Below, piece by piece: positions 1-6,813 of a stretch of DNA of 40,072 bases (positions are counted from its first letter, which is position 1; each line of letters starts with the position of its first letter). The stretch spans positions 46,984-87,055 of the forward strand of contig CAJUOP010000001.1 in the NCBI GenBank assembly GCA_910588465.1, written 5' to 3'. This stretch comes from an uncultured Christensenellaceae bacterium (lineage in GTDB: Bacteria; Bacillota; Clostridia; Christensenellales; Borkfalkiaceae). The translations under genes and the position numbers were made by a program. Below the pieces are notes generated by a model. The model ran no database searches. It was not told where the DNA came from and was given only the letters and a program-made list of their open reading frames with translations.

Positions 1-205
1 CTTTATCTTCTACAACGCCCATGCCCGTTTCTTCCACCGCCATTTTGGCGAGCGAAATTCTCATCTTGTTTGCCGCAAGCGAAGCGCGATAAAAAATTTC
101 GTCGACCTGTTCCTGCGAATAGGTGGCGAATTTCTCTTGCGCGGCGCGGACTTTTGCGAGCATTTTGGAAAGCGACTCTTCGTCGCAAACGTTAAAATCC
201 TTCAT
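1..205 (-). CDS. adhE: Bifunctional acetaldehyde-CoA/alcohol dehydrogenase AdhE, N-terminal fragment
   Basis: Only the first 68 codons lie in the window; the gene continues past base 1. The visible part contains the stretches YSQEQVDEIFYRAS and LAKMAVEETGMGVVEDK, which are hallmark N-terminal sequences of the aldehyde dehydrogenase half of AdhE. The family converts acetyl-CoA to acetaldehyde and then ethanol, reoxidising NADH during fermentation. The ATG at 205-203 is supported by a GGAGG ribosome binding site 7 bases upstream (in the sequence GGAGGTTAAGAATG), and a strong promoter lies 41 bases further upstream. A shorter CoA-acylating aldehyde dehydrogenase without the alcohol dehydrogenase half cannot be excluded because the C-terminal part is missing. 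The reading frame is not any simple long ORF starting elsewhere; the codon pattern and motif identity decide it. Confidence 0.85.
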   Translation of the reverse strand, partial: MKDFNVCDEESLSKMLAKVRAAQEKFATYSQEQVDEIFYRASLAANKMRISLAKMAVEETGMGVVEDK

Positions 206-246
206 TCTTAACCTCCGTAATTTCGTTAATATTTGCCAACGCTACT

Positions 247-275
247 ATATTAACAGATTTTTCGCGCGTTGTCAA
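247..275 (-). promoter_or_regulatory. SigA-type promoter of adhE
   Basis: On the minus strand TTGACA (275-270), a 17-base spacer and TAATAT (252-247) form a near-consensus promoter 41 bases before the adhE start. A short inverted repeat TTTGT-GAT-ACAAA (291-303) lies just upstream of the -35 box and could be an operator; it does not match the usual Rex consensus well. Confidence 0.8.
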
Positions 276-327
276 CGATTGGGAAAATATTTGTATCACA
301 AATTTAAGGGTTATTTTTTTACACATG

Positions 328-356
328 AAAAGCCGAAATTTTTCATTTCGGCTTTT
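328..356 (-). terminator. Intrinsic terminator after valS
   Basis: A 12-bp perfect stem (AAAAGCCGAAAT paired with ATTTCGGCTTTT) with a 5-base loop lies between the valS stop and the adhE promoter. The arms carry T runs in both directions, so it can work from either strand, but only valS reads into it. Confidence 0.75.
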
Positions 357-408
357 CCTTTTTTTCATTGGCTCCCCTCCGCGCGTGCGTCCGCCGCGGA
401 CTGGGGCT

Positions 409-3036
409 TTATTTCAGTCTCTTTAACTGCTGTTCCACTTTCTTTTTCATGTCGAGATATTTGTCCTTTTTGGCGCGCTCATCCTCTACCAGCTTTTTGG
501 GCGCCTTGGCGACGAAATTTTTATTCAGAAGCTTGCCGTCCGCGCGGGCGATCTCTCCCGTGATCCGCTCGAGCTCCTTTTCCAGCCGCGCGCGCTCCTC
601 TTCCAGATTGACGAGTTCGCCCAAGGGAATAAATATCTGCCCCAGATCGCACACCTGCGAAACGGCGTTGTCTCCCGCGGCGGCGCCCGATTCCGCGCAC
701 TCCGCATCGCTCGCGCCCGCAAGGCGCAAAATCGCACCCTTGTTCAGTCCCACAAGCCGCTTGCTCTCGGTCACAATATATACGTGCACCTTTTTCGCGG
801 GCGGACAGTTCACCGAAACCTTCATGGCGCGCACCGTTTTGATAAGGTCGATGATTCCCTCGAACGCCTTCGCTTCCTTTTTGTAGGCAAGGTTGGCGTT
901 GTAGCGCGGGAAATCCGCCGTGACAATCGTGCCCTCCGCGTTGGGCAGATGGCTGTAAATCTCTTCGGTGACGAAAGGAATAAACGGATGTAGCAGCTTT
1001 AACACGTTTTCGAGCACGAAGCACAGAACGCCCAGCGTGCCCCGCTTTTTCCCCGCGTCTCCGCCGTAGAGCGAGGGCTTGGCAAGCTCGATATACCAGT
1101 CGCAAACGTCGTTCCAGGTAAAGTCTATCAGCCTGTCCGCGGCGATCCCCAAATCGTAATTTTGCAGGGAAAGCGTCGTCTCGCGGATGCACGTTTGCAG
1201 ACGGGCGATGATCCAGCGATCGGCGGGCTGCAATTTGATTTCGGAAAGCGGCGGCACATTTTCGTCCTTTACGTTCATGAACACGAAGCGCGCCGCGTTC
1301 CACAGCTTATTGATAAAGTTGCGCGAAGCCTCCGTTTTCTGCTCGGTAAAGCGGGTGTCGTTGCCGGGGGCGACGCCCGTCAAAAGCGAAAGGCGCAGAG
1401 AGTCGCAGCCGTATTTTTCGATGACTTCGAGCGGGTCGATGCCGTTCCCGAGCGATTTGCTCATTTTCCTTCCCTGTTCGTCGCGCACGAGCCCGTGTAA
1501 GAGCACGTCGCGGAAGGGAACCTTTTTGGTCTGCTCGATGCCCGAGAACATCATGCGCATGACCCAGAACGGAATAATGTCGTAGCCCGTGACCAGCACG
1601 TCGGTGGGATAGAAATAGTCGAAATCCGCCGTTTTCTCGGGCCAGCCGAGCGTGGCAAACGGCCACAGCGCGGAGGAAAACCAGGTGTCGAGCACGTCCT
1701 CGTCCTGCGAAAGATTTTCGCTGCCACACTTAGGGCACGCAGCGGGCGCCTCCTTGGCGCAGATCGCCTCGCCGCAGTCGGCGCAGTACCATACGGGGAT
1801 GCGGTGCCCCCACCAAAGCTGGCGGGAAACGCACCAATCCTTAATGTTTTCCAACCAATTATAATAGATCTTCGCGAAACGGTCGGGCGTGAATTTTGTT
1901 TTATTCTTCATGACCGCCGCGATCGCGGGCTTTGCGAGCGGCTCCATTTTTACGAACCACTGCTTGGAGATAATCGGCTCCAACGTGGCGCGGCAGCGGG
2001 AGCAATGCCCCACGTTGTGCGTGTGCGGCTGGATTTTTTCGAGCAAGCCAAGCTTCTCCATATCCGCGACGATCTTTTTGCGCGCCTCGTAGCGATCGAG
2101 CCCCGCGTATACACCCGCCTCGGCGTTCATCGAGCCGTCGTCGTTCATCACGCGGAGCACGGGAAGATTGTGGCGGAGCCCCACCTCGAAGTCGTTAGGG
2201 TCGTGCGCGGGCGTAATTTTCACCGCGCCCGTGCCGAATTCGGGATCTACGTACGAATCGGCGACGACGGGTATTTTACGGTTGGTCAGGGGCAGGGAAA
2301 GCGTCTTGCCCACGAATTTCGCGTAGCGCTTATCCGAAGGATTCACCGCCACCGCGGTATCGCCGAGCATCGTTTCGGGACGGGTGGTGGCAATGGTGAT
2401 AAAGCCCTCCTCTCCCTCCACGGGATAACGGAAATACCAGAACGAGCCCTCGTCCTCGCTGTATTCCACTTCGATATCCGAAAGCGCGGTTTTACAGCCT
2501 GGGCACCAGTTGATAATGCGGCTGCCGCGGTATACGAGCCCCTTTTCGTACAGTCGGAAAAAGGTTTCGCGCACCGCCTTGGAGCAGTTTTCGTCCATCG
2601 TGAACGCCAGCCGCGACCAATCGCACGAGCAGCCCAGCTTTTTCAGCTGCTCCACGATGCGGTTGCCGTATTTGTTTTTCCAGTCCCACACGCGCCCCAA
2701 AAAGGCTTCTCTGCCCAGCCCCTCCTTGGTGAGCCCCTCCTTTTGCAGCTGTTCGACGACCTTTACCTCGGTCGCGAGGGCGGCGTGGTCCACCCCCGGA
2801 AGCCACAGCACCGAGTAGCCCTGCATCCGCTTGAAGCGGGCAAGAACGTCCTGCATGGTCTCGTCCATCGCGTGCCCCATATGCAGCTGCCCCGTAACGT
2901 TGGGCGGCGGCATCATCACCGTAAACGGCACCTTTTCGGGGTCGATTTCGGCGCGGAACAGATTCTGTCCGATCCAGCCCTCGTAAATTTTTCCCTCGAA
3001 TTCGGCGGGGTTGTAAGTCGTAGGCATTTCTCTCAT
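409..3036 (-). CDS. valS: Valyl-tRNA synthetase
   Basis: This enzyme charges tRNA-Val with valine in the cytoplasm using ATP. The 875-residue product has the class I signatures: HMGH (the HIGH motif) at residues 52-55 inside PPPNVTGQLHMGHA, and KMSKS near residue 524 in GRKMSKSLGNG. The zinc-binding-like CADCG...CPKCG segment sits between them, and the C-terminus has the charged coiled-coil arm typical of ValRS (LEEERARLEKELERI). The length is normal for the bacterial enzyme. Two starts are possible, ATG at 3036 and ATG at 3027 (giving MPTTYNP); neither has a strong ribosome binding site. There is no room for, and no sign of, a T-box leader, which is how many Firmicutes control this gene. It is transcribed alone, from its own promoter to the terminator at 328-356. 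Confidence 0.97.
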   Translation of the reverse strand: MREMPTTYNPAEFEGKIYEGWIGQNLFRAEIDPEKVPFTVMMPPPNVTGQLHMGHAMDETMQDVLARFKRMQGYSVLWLPGVDHAALATEVKVVEQLQKEGLTKEGLGREAFLGRVWDWKNKYGNRIVEQLKKLGCSCDWSRLAFTMDENCSKAVRETFFRLYEKGLVYRGSRIINWCPGCKTALSDIEVEYSEDEGSFWYFRYPVEGEEGFITIATTRPETMLGDTAVAVNPSDKRYAKFVGKTLSLPLTNRKIPVVADSYVDPEFGTGAVKITPAHDPNDFEVGLRHNLPVLRVMNDDGSMNAEAGVYAGLDRYEARKKIVADMEKLGLLEKIQPHTHNVGHCSRCRATLEPIISKQWFVKMEPLAKPAIAAVMKNKTKFTPDRFAKIYYNWLENIKDWCVSRQLWWGHRIPVWYCADCGEAICAKEAPAACPKCGSENLSQDEDVLDTWFSSALWPFATLGWPEKTADFDYFYPTDVLVTGYDIIPFWVMRMMFSGIEQTKKVPFRDVLLHGLVRDEQGRKMSKSLGNGIDPLEVIEKYGCDSLRLSLLTGVAPGNDTRFTEQKTEASRNFINKLWNAARFVFMNVKDENVPPLSEIKLQPADRWIIARLQTCIRETTLSLQNYDLGIAADRLIDFTWNDVCDWYIELAKPSLYGGDAGKKRGTLGVLCFVLENVLKLLHPFIPFVTEEIYSHLPNAEGTIVTADFPRYNANLAYKKEAKAFEGIIDLIKTVRAMKVSVNCPPAKKVHVYIVTESKRLVGLNKGAILRLAGASDAECAESGAAAGDNAVSQVCDLGQIFIPLGELVNLEEERARLEKELERITGEIARADGKLLNKNFVAKAPKKLVEDERAKKDKYLDMKKKVEQQLKRLK

Positions 3037-3066
3037 TTCGGTTTCTCTCTTCTCGGTAGTCTATTT

Positions 3067-3095
3067 ATTATAGACCTTTTTTCGGGCGTTGTCAA
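3067..3095 (-). promoter_or_regulatory. SigA-type promoter of valS
   Basis: TTGACA (3095-3090), a 17-base spacer and a perfect TATAAT (3072-3067) on the minus strand, 30 bases before the valS ATG. The start of the spacer (ACGCCCGAAAAA) closely resembles that of the adhE promoter. Confidence 0.85.
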
Positions 3096-3123
3096 TTATT
3101 CCGCACGCAACATAAACTATAAT
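3096..3123 (+). promoter_or_regulatory. Probable promoter of the ABC importer operon
   Basis: A perfect TATAAT at 3118-3123 is preceded at 16 bases by the poor -35 box TTATTC. It lies 37 bases before the lipoprotein ATG, which has a CGGAG ribosome binding site. The weak -35 suggests activator dependence or low strength. No riboswitch fits in the short leader. Confidence 0.55.
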
Positions 3124-3160
3124 ATCCACAAAAATATATACAAATTTTACGGAGTAATCT

Positions 3161-4156
3161 ATGAAAAAATCTCTTGCAGTTCTGGGAGCGGCTCTTTTTT
3201 CGCTCCTTCCCCTCTCCGCTTGCGGAGAAACGGACGGTCTCGTTACCTTAAAAATTAACGAAGTGACCCACTCGGTGTTTTACGCCCCCCTCTATCTCGC
3301 CGATTCGCTCGGCTATTTCGAGGAGGAAAATTTAAAAATAGAACTTACGAACGGCGGCGGCGCGGACGCGGTAATGGCTTCGGTGCTCTCGGGCGATTCG
3401 GATATCGGGTTCTGCGGACCCGAAGCGGCGATTTACGTACAGCTGGGCGGCTCGCAGGACGTTCCCACCGTGTTCGGTCAGCTGACCCAGCGCGACGGGT
3501 CCTTCCTCGTTTCGCGCAAGGAGGAAAAAGATTTCAAATGGACGGATTTAAAGGGCAAGGAGATCCTCGCGGGCAGACGCGGCGGAGTTCCCGCCATGAC
3601 CTTCGAATACGTGCTCCGCGAAAACGGCTTTACCGACGCGGACATTAACCTGAATTTCGACGTGGCGTTCAACCTGATGACGGGCGCGTTCGAGGCGGGC
3701 ACCGCCGACTATTGCACCATGTTCGAGCCGACGGCTTCCGAATATCAGAAGGCGGGCAAAGGCTACATCGTCGCGGCTGTGGGCGAAGCGAGCGGCGTCG
3801 TCCCCTACACCAGCTTTTTGGCAAAGCGTTCGTGGATCAACAAGCACGAAACGCAGGTGCGCGGATTTTTGCGGGCTATGCTCAAAGCGGTGGACTACGC
3901 ACAGAAAAACACGCCCGAGGACATCGCCTCCAAGCTGTTTAAGCAATTCCCCTCCACCTCTTACGAGTCCATTACCACGAGCATCAAAAACTACCAGAGC
4001 ATCGACAGCTGGGCGACGGATATGGCGATGACCGAAGCGAGCTTTAACCGCTTGCAGGATATTATCCAGAGCGCGGGCGAGCTGCCCAAGCGCGCCGCCT
4101 TTGCCGACCTGGTGGATAACCGCTACGTAAAAGAGGAATACGAAAAACTGAAATAA
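3161..4156 (+). CDS. ABC transporter substrate-binding lipoprotein, NMT1/THI5-like (SsuA/TauA/ThiY superfamily)
   Basis: The 331-residue product begins with a lipoprotein signal peptide (MKKSLAVLGA, hydrophobic core, lipobox LSAC with Cys21), so it should be anchored outside the membrane. The mature part has the NMT1-family pattern: a start resembling INEVTHSVFYAPLYLADSLGYF, then SGDSDIGFCGPEAAIYV and RRGGVPAMTFEYVL. Relatives bind thiamine precursors, sulfonates, nitrate or related small molecules and hand them to a SsuC-type permease. The ligand cannot be told from this sequence: there is no TPP riboswitch upstream and no biosynthetic neighbour. It is the first gene of a three-gene operon with the ATPase and permease that follow, 40 bases upstream of the ATPase gene. 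Confidence 0.88.
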   Translation: MKKSLAVLGAALFSLLPLSACGETDGLVTLKINEVTHSVFYAPLYLADSLGYFEEENLKIELTNGGGADAVMASVLSGDSDIGFCGPEAAIYVQLGGSQDVPTVFGQLTQRDGSFLVSRKEEKDFKWTDLKGKEILAGRRGGVPAMTFEYVLRENGFTDADINLNFDVAFNLMTGAFEAGTADYCTMFEPTASEYQKAGKGYIVAAVGEASGVVPYTSFLAKRSWINKHETQVRGFLRAMLKAVDYAQKNTPEDIASKLFKQFPSTSYESITTSIKNYQSIDSWATDMAMTEASFNRLQDIIQSAGELPKRAAFADLVDNRYVKEEYEKLK

Positions 4157-4196
4157 AAGACGGCGTTTACGCCGCCGTTACAAAAGGAAATACGTC

Positions 4197-4934
4197 ATGA
4201 AAAAGGAAATCCTGCAATTTCACGAGGTAAAACTCGTCTACCACACCAAACGCGGAGAGACGACGGCTGCGGAAAACCTCACGTTCTCGGTTCGGGAAGG
4301 AGAATTCGTTGCGATCATCGGACCCTCGGGCTGCGGAAAGACAACGCTTTTATCCCTTGCGGCGGGGCTGTTAAAGCCCTCCGAGGGGCGGGTGGAGAGC
4401 ACGGGAAGCTTCGGCTATATGCTGCAAAAGGACCAGCTCTTCCCTTGGCGGACGATCGAGAAAAATATCTTTCTGCCCCTCGAAGTAAAGCGGCAGAACA
4501 CGCCCGAGCATCGGGAACGGGCGCGGGTGCTTGCCGAAAAATACGGATTGAAGGACTTTTTACAGAGCTTTCCCTCCCAGCTTTCGGGCGGAATGCGCCA
4601 GCGCGCGGCGCTCATCAGAACGCTTGCGACCGACCCCGATATTCTTTTGTTAGACGAACCTTTTTCCGCGCTCGACTATCAGACGCGGCTGAACGTGACG
4701 GAGGACGTTTCCGAAATTATCCGCAGCGAAGGCAAGACGGCAATTTTGATTACGCACGATATTTCGGAAGCAATTTCGCTCGCGGACAGAATTTTGGTGC
4801 TGAGCGCCCGCCCCGCGCACGTCGCTTATACGCATGAATTAAATTTCGGAGAGGTGAAAAACCCGCTCAAACGGCGCGAAACGCCGCAGTTCTCGGGCTG
4901 GTTCGAAACGCTCTGGAAGGAGTTGAACGGATGA
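4197..4934 (+). CDS. ABC transporter ATP-binding protein (SsuB/TauB/ThiZ-like)
   Basis: A 245-residue cytoplasmic ATPase that powers the importer encoded around it. Visible motifs in order: Walker A GPSGCGKTT (residues 42-50), Q-loop in YMLQKDQLFPWRT, signature LSGGMRQR near residue 128, Walker B ILLLDEPFSALD near residue 150, and the H-loop ILITHDISEA. The FPWRT stretch after the Q-loop is typical of the nitrate/sulfonate/thiamine-precursor subgroup. The ATG has an AAAGGA ribosome binding site. Its TGA overlaps the ATG of the permease gene in ATGA, implying translational coupling. Confidence 0.92.
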   Translation: MKKEILQFHEVKLVYHTKRGETTAAENLTFSVREGEFVAIIGPSGCGKTTLLSLAAGLLKPSEGRVESTGSFGYMLQKDQLFPWRTIEKNIFLPLEVKRQNTPEHRERARVLAEKYGLKDFLQSFPSQLSGGMRQRAALIRTLATDPDILLLDEPFSALDYQTRLNVTEDVSEIIRSEGKTAILITHDISEAISLADRILVLSARPAHVAYTHELNFGEVKNPLKRRETPQFSGWFETLWKELNG

Positions 4935-5755
4935 AACTGTTACGAAAACCGAAACAGGAATTCTCGCGCGAACACGCGCTGTTTTTAAAAAAGAGAAAAC
5001 TCAATCTTTTGCTCGTCTGGGCGCTGCGAATCGGGCTTCTGGCGATTTTGCTGGGGCTGTGGGAGCTCTCCACCGCCTGCGGCTGGGTGGATCCCTTTAT
5101 CATGAGCTCCCCCTCCCGTATCTTCAAGACCATCGGCTCGCTGTACGCGGAGGGCACGCTGTTTTACCATATCGGGATCACGCTGGCGGAGACGCTCGCG
5201 GGATTCGCGATCGCCGTCGTGCTCGGCTGCACGATCGCGCTTGCGCTGTGGTGGAGCGACACCCTGCGAAGGGTGCTCGAGCCCTATATCGTCGTATTGA
5301 ACGCGCTGCCCAAAATCGCGCTCGGACCGCTGATCATCATCTGGTTCGGAACGGGCAGCAAGGCGATCATCTTTATGACCGTGCTGGTCGGGATCATCGT
5401 GGCGATCATGCATATGCTCTCCGCCTTTATCGCGACCGACAAAAACAAAATTTTGCTGCTGCGGTCCATGGGCGCGAGCAAGCTGCAAATTTTATTCAAG
5501 CTTGTGCTTCCCTCTTCGCTTGCCTCGTTTATTTCCATGCTGAAAGTGAGCGTGGGCATGGCGTGGATCGGCTCGATCATGGGCGAATACATTGTGTCGA
5601 AGGCGGGGCTCGGATATCTTATCGTTTACGGCGGGCAGGTGTTTAAGCTCGACCTCGTGATGACCGCCACCTGCATCCTCTGTCTGCTTGCCGCCGGAAT
5701 GTACTTTCTTGTGGTGCTGCTTGAAAAGATACTGGTGAAAAATACAGAAAACTGA
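4931..5755 (+). CDS. ABC transporter permease (SsuC/TauC/ThiX family)
   Basis: A 274-residue integral membrane protein with about six hydrophobic segments. The cytoplasmic coupling loop is seen as RSMGASKLQILFKLVLPSS, the EAA-type motif of BPD permeases, and the N-terminal half carries WELSTACGWVDPFIMSSPS and LNALPKIALGPLIIIWFG, both typical of SsuC-like proteins. It forms the channel of the importer with the two preceding gene products. The start overlaps the ATPase stop (ATGA). The last 264 bases are also covered, on the opposite strand, by the open reading frame of the convergent YkvI-like gene. No terminator is visible after its TGA, which is unusual for the end of an operon. Confidence 0.92.
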   Translation: MKLLRKPKQEFSREHALFLKKRKLNLLLVWALRIGLLAILLGLWELSTACGWVDPFIMSSPSRIFKTIGSLYAEGTLFYHIGITLAETLAGFAIAVVLGCTIALALWWSDTLRRVLEPYIVVLNALPKIALGPLIIIWFGTGSKAIIFMTVLVGIIVAIMHMLSAFIATDKNKILLLRSMGASKLQILFKLVLPSSLASFISMLKVSVGMAWIGSIMGEYIVSKAGLGYLIVYGGQVFKLDLVMTATCILCLLAAGMYFLVVLLEKILVKNTEN

Positions 5756-6664
5756 AAGCGCGATTCCCAGCGCGCCCAGCGCGGGATAAAAATAACCGAC
5801 GATCCCGCCCAGCCCTACGCGGGAAACGGAAAACGCCGTAAGGAGGATCGCTCCCCTTGCGGCTGTTTTCTTTCGTCCCGAAAACCGTTCGCTCAGGCAA
5901 TAGAGCGGATAGAGCGAGGACACGAGCGAGGTGAGAATGGAGCAGGCGACCGCGACGGAGAATATCTTTTTTCCCTGCATCACGTAGAGAAAGGGCATTT
6001 CCGCGCCCAGCGCCCCCGCCCCTTCCCGATAAATTTTCCCCAGAATTAACACCGCGCTTACAAACACGACGAGCGCGGACAGCAGCGCGGACGACAGGAG
6101 CCTTTTCACCTCTTTGCCCGCGTCCAGCAGGACGGGCGCGGCGAGAAACGCGTTCATCCCCGCATAAAAAATGCCGCCGAAAAATCCGCCGTAGGAGGCG
6201 GGAACGGCGGGATAAAAATAGCTCTTGTCTCCGCGAGCGTACAAAAACACGAACGCCAGCAGACAGGGCACGAGCACAAGATTGAGCAAAGAAACGCCCT
6301 TGATCCCGCGGCGCACGAACACCGCCGCGAGCGCGAGCCCCAAAAGGGACGGAAGCGGCTTCAAACCGGGCGCGAGCGCGTCCAGCCCCGCAAGCATTCC
6401 CGCACACGGGATCAACGCGCACAGACTCAGCGCGCACTTCACATAGGGCGCACCCTTTGAAAAGAGCGCGGAAAGCGCGCCCTCGTATCCGCCGTGCTCT
6501 TTTCCGAGCCGCATGAACAGATAGAGCAGCGCGGCAAACAGCGCGCAGGAAAGAAGCAGCGGCAGAAAAAACCGCTCTCCGTGAAAAAAGCGGACAAGCT
6601 CCGCTCCCGAAATAAATCCCGCGCCGATGCTCGTTCCCACGATAAACAGCACCGTTTGAACCAC
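5492..6664 (-). CDS. YkvI-like polytopic membrane protein with an antisense-encoded tail
   Basis: The protein opens with VVQTVLFIVGTSIGAGFISG, a glycine-rich first membrane segment typical of the YkvI family, which is related in fold to amino acid/sodium symporters. About nine to ten hydrophobic segments follow up to roughly residue 310; the transported solute is unknown. I prefer the GTG at 6664, because the AGAGGG ribosome binding site is 6 bases before it; the in-frame ATG at 6670 would touch that site with no spacing. After the last membrane segment the frame stays open for about 85 codons that lie antisense to the permease gene, giving a basic, histidine-rich tail ending in GKRRGKHKLE. 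Family members usually stop near 340-350 residues, so this tail is an extension or the result of a lost stop codon. Confidence 0.75.
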   Translation of the reverse strand: MVQTVLFIVGTSIGAGFISGAELVRFFHGERFFLPLLLSCALFAALLYLFMRLGKEHGGYEGALSALFSKGAPYVKCALSLCALIPCAGMLAGLDALAPGLKPLPSLLGLALAAVFVRRGIKGVSLLNLVLVPCLLAFVFLYARGDKSYFYPAVPASYGGFFGGIFYAGMNAFLAAPVLLDAGKEVKRLLSSALLSALVVFVSAVLILGKIYREGAGALGAEMPFLYVMQGKKIFSVAVACSILTSLVSSLYPLYCLSERFSGRKKTAARGAILLTAFSVSRVGLGGIVGYFYPALGALGIALSVFCIFHQYLFKQHHKKVHSGGKQTEDAGGGHHEVELKHLPAVNDKISEPRLRHNVFAHDRADPRHAHAHFQHGNKRGKRRGKHKLE

Positions 6665-6745
6665 TCCCATCCCTCTTTTTTATGCGAAAAACCGAAAAAA
6701 TATGAAAAAATCCGCCAAATTATGTCTGGCATAGTACTTTGGGTA

Positions 6746-6774
6746 TTGACAGATTTTGTTTTATATTGTATAAT
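6746..6774 (+). promoter_or_regulatory. SigA-type promoter of the PadR-like gene
   Basis: TTGACA (6746-6751), a 17-base spacer and TATAAT (6769-6774), both perfect, 39 bases before the ATG. This should be a strong promoter. Bases 6671-6745 separate it from the divergent YkvI-like gene and hold an AT-rich stretch with a CATAATTT box on the minus strand. Confidence 0.85.
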
Positions 6775-6813
6775 TATGGAGAATTTTGAAATTTAACCTA
6801 AGGAGGAACGCCA

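Noticed and set aside
3037..3160. T-box leader for valS or riboswitch for the ABC importer
   Set aside because: The 124-base divergent gap has no T-box core or TPP motif and is taken up by two promoters.
1804..3258. 484-codon open frame on the plus strand opposite valS
   Set aside because: It lies antisense to a complete valS and has the His/Arg-rich composition of a shadow frame.
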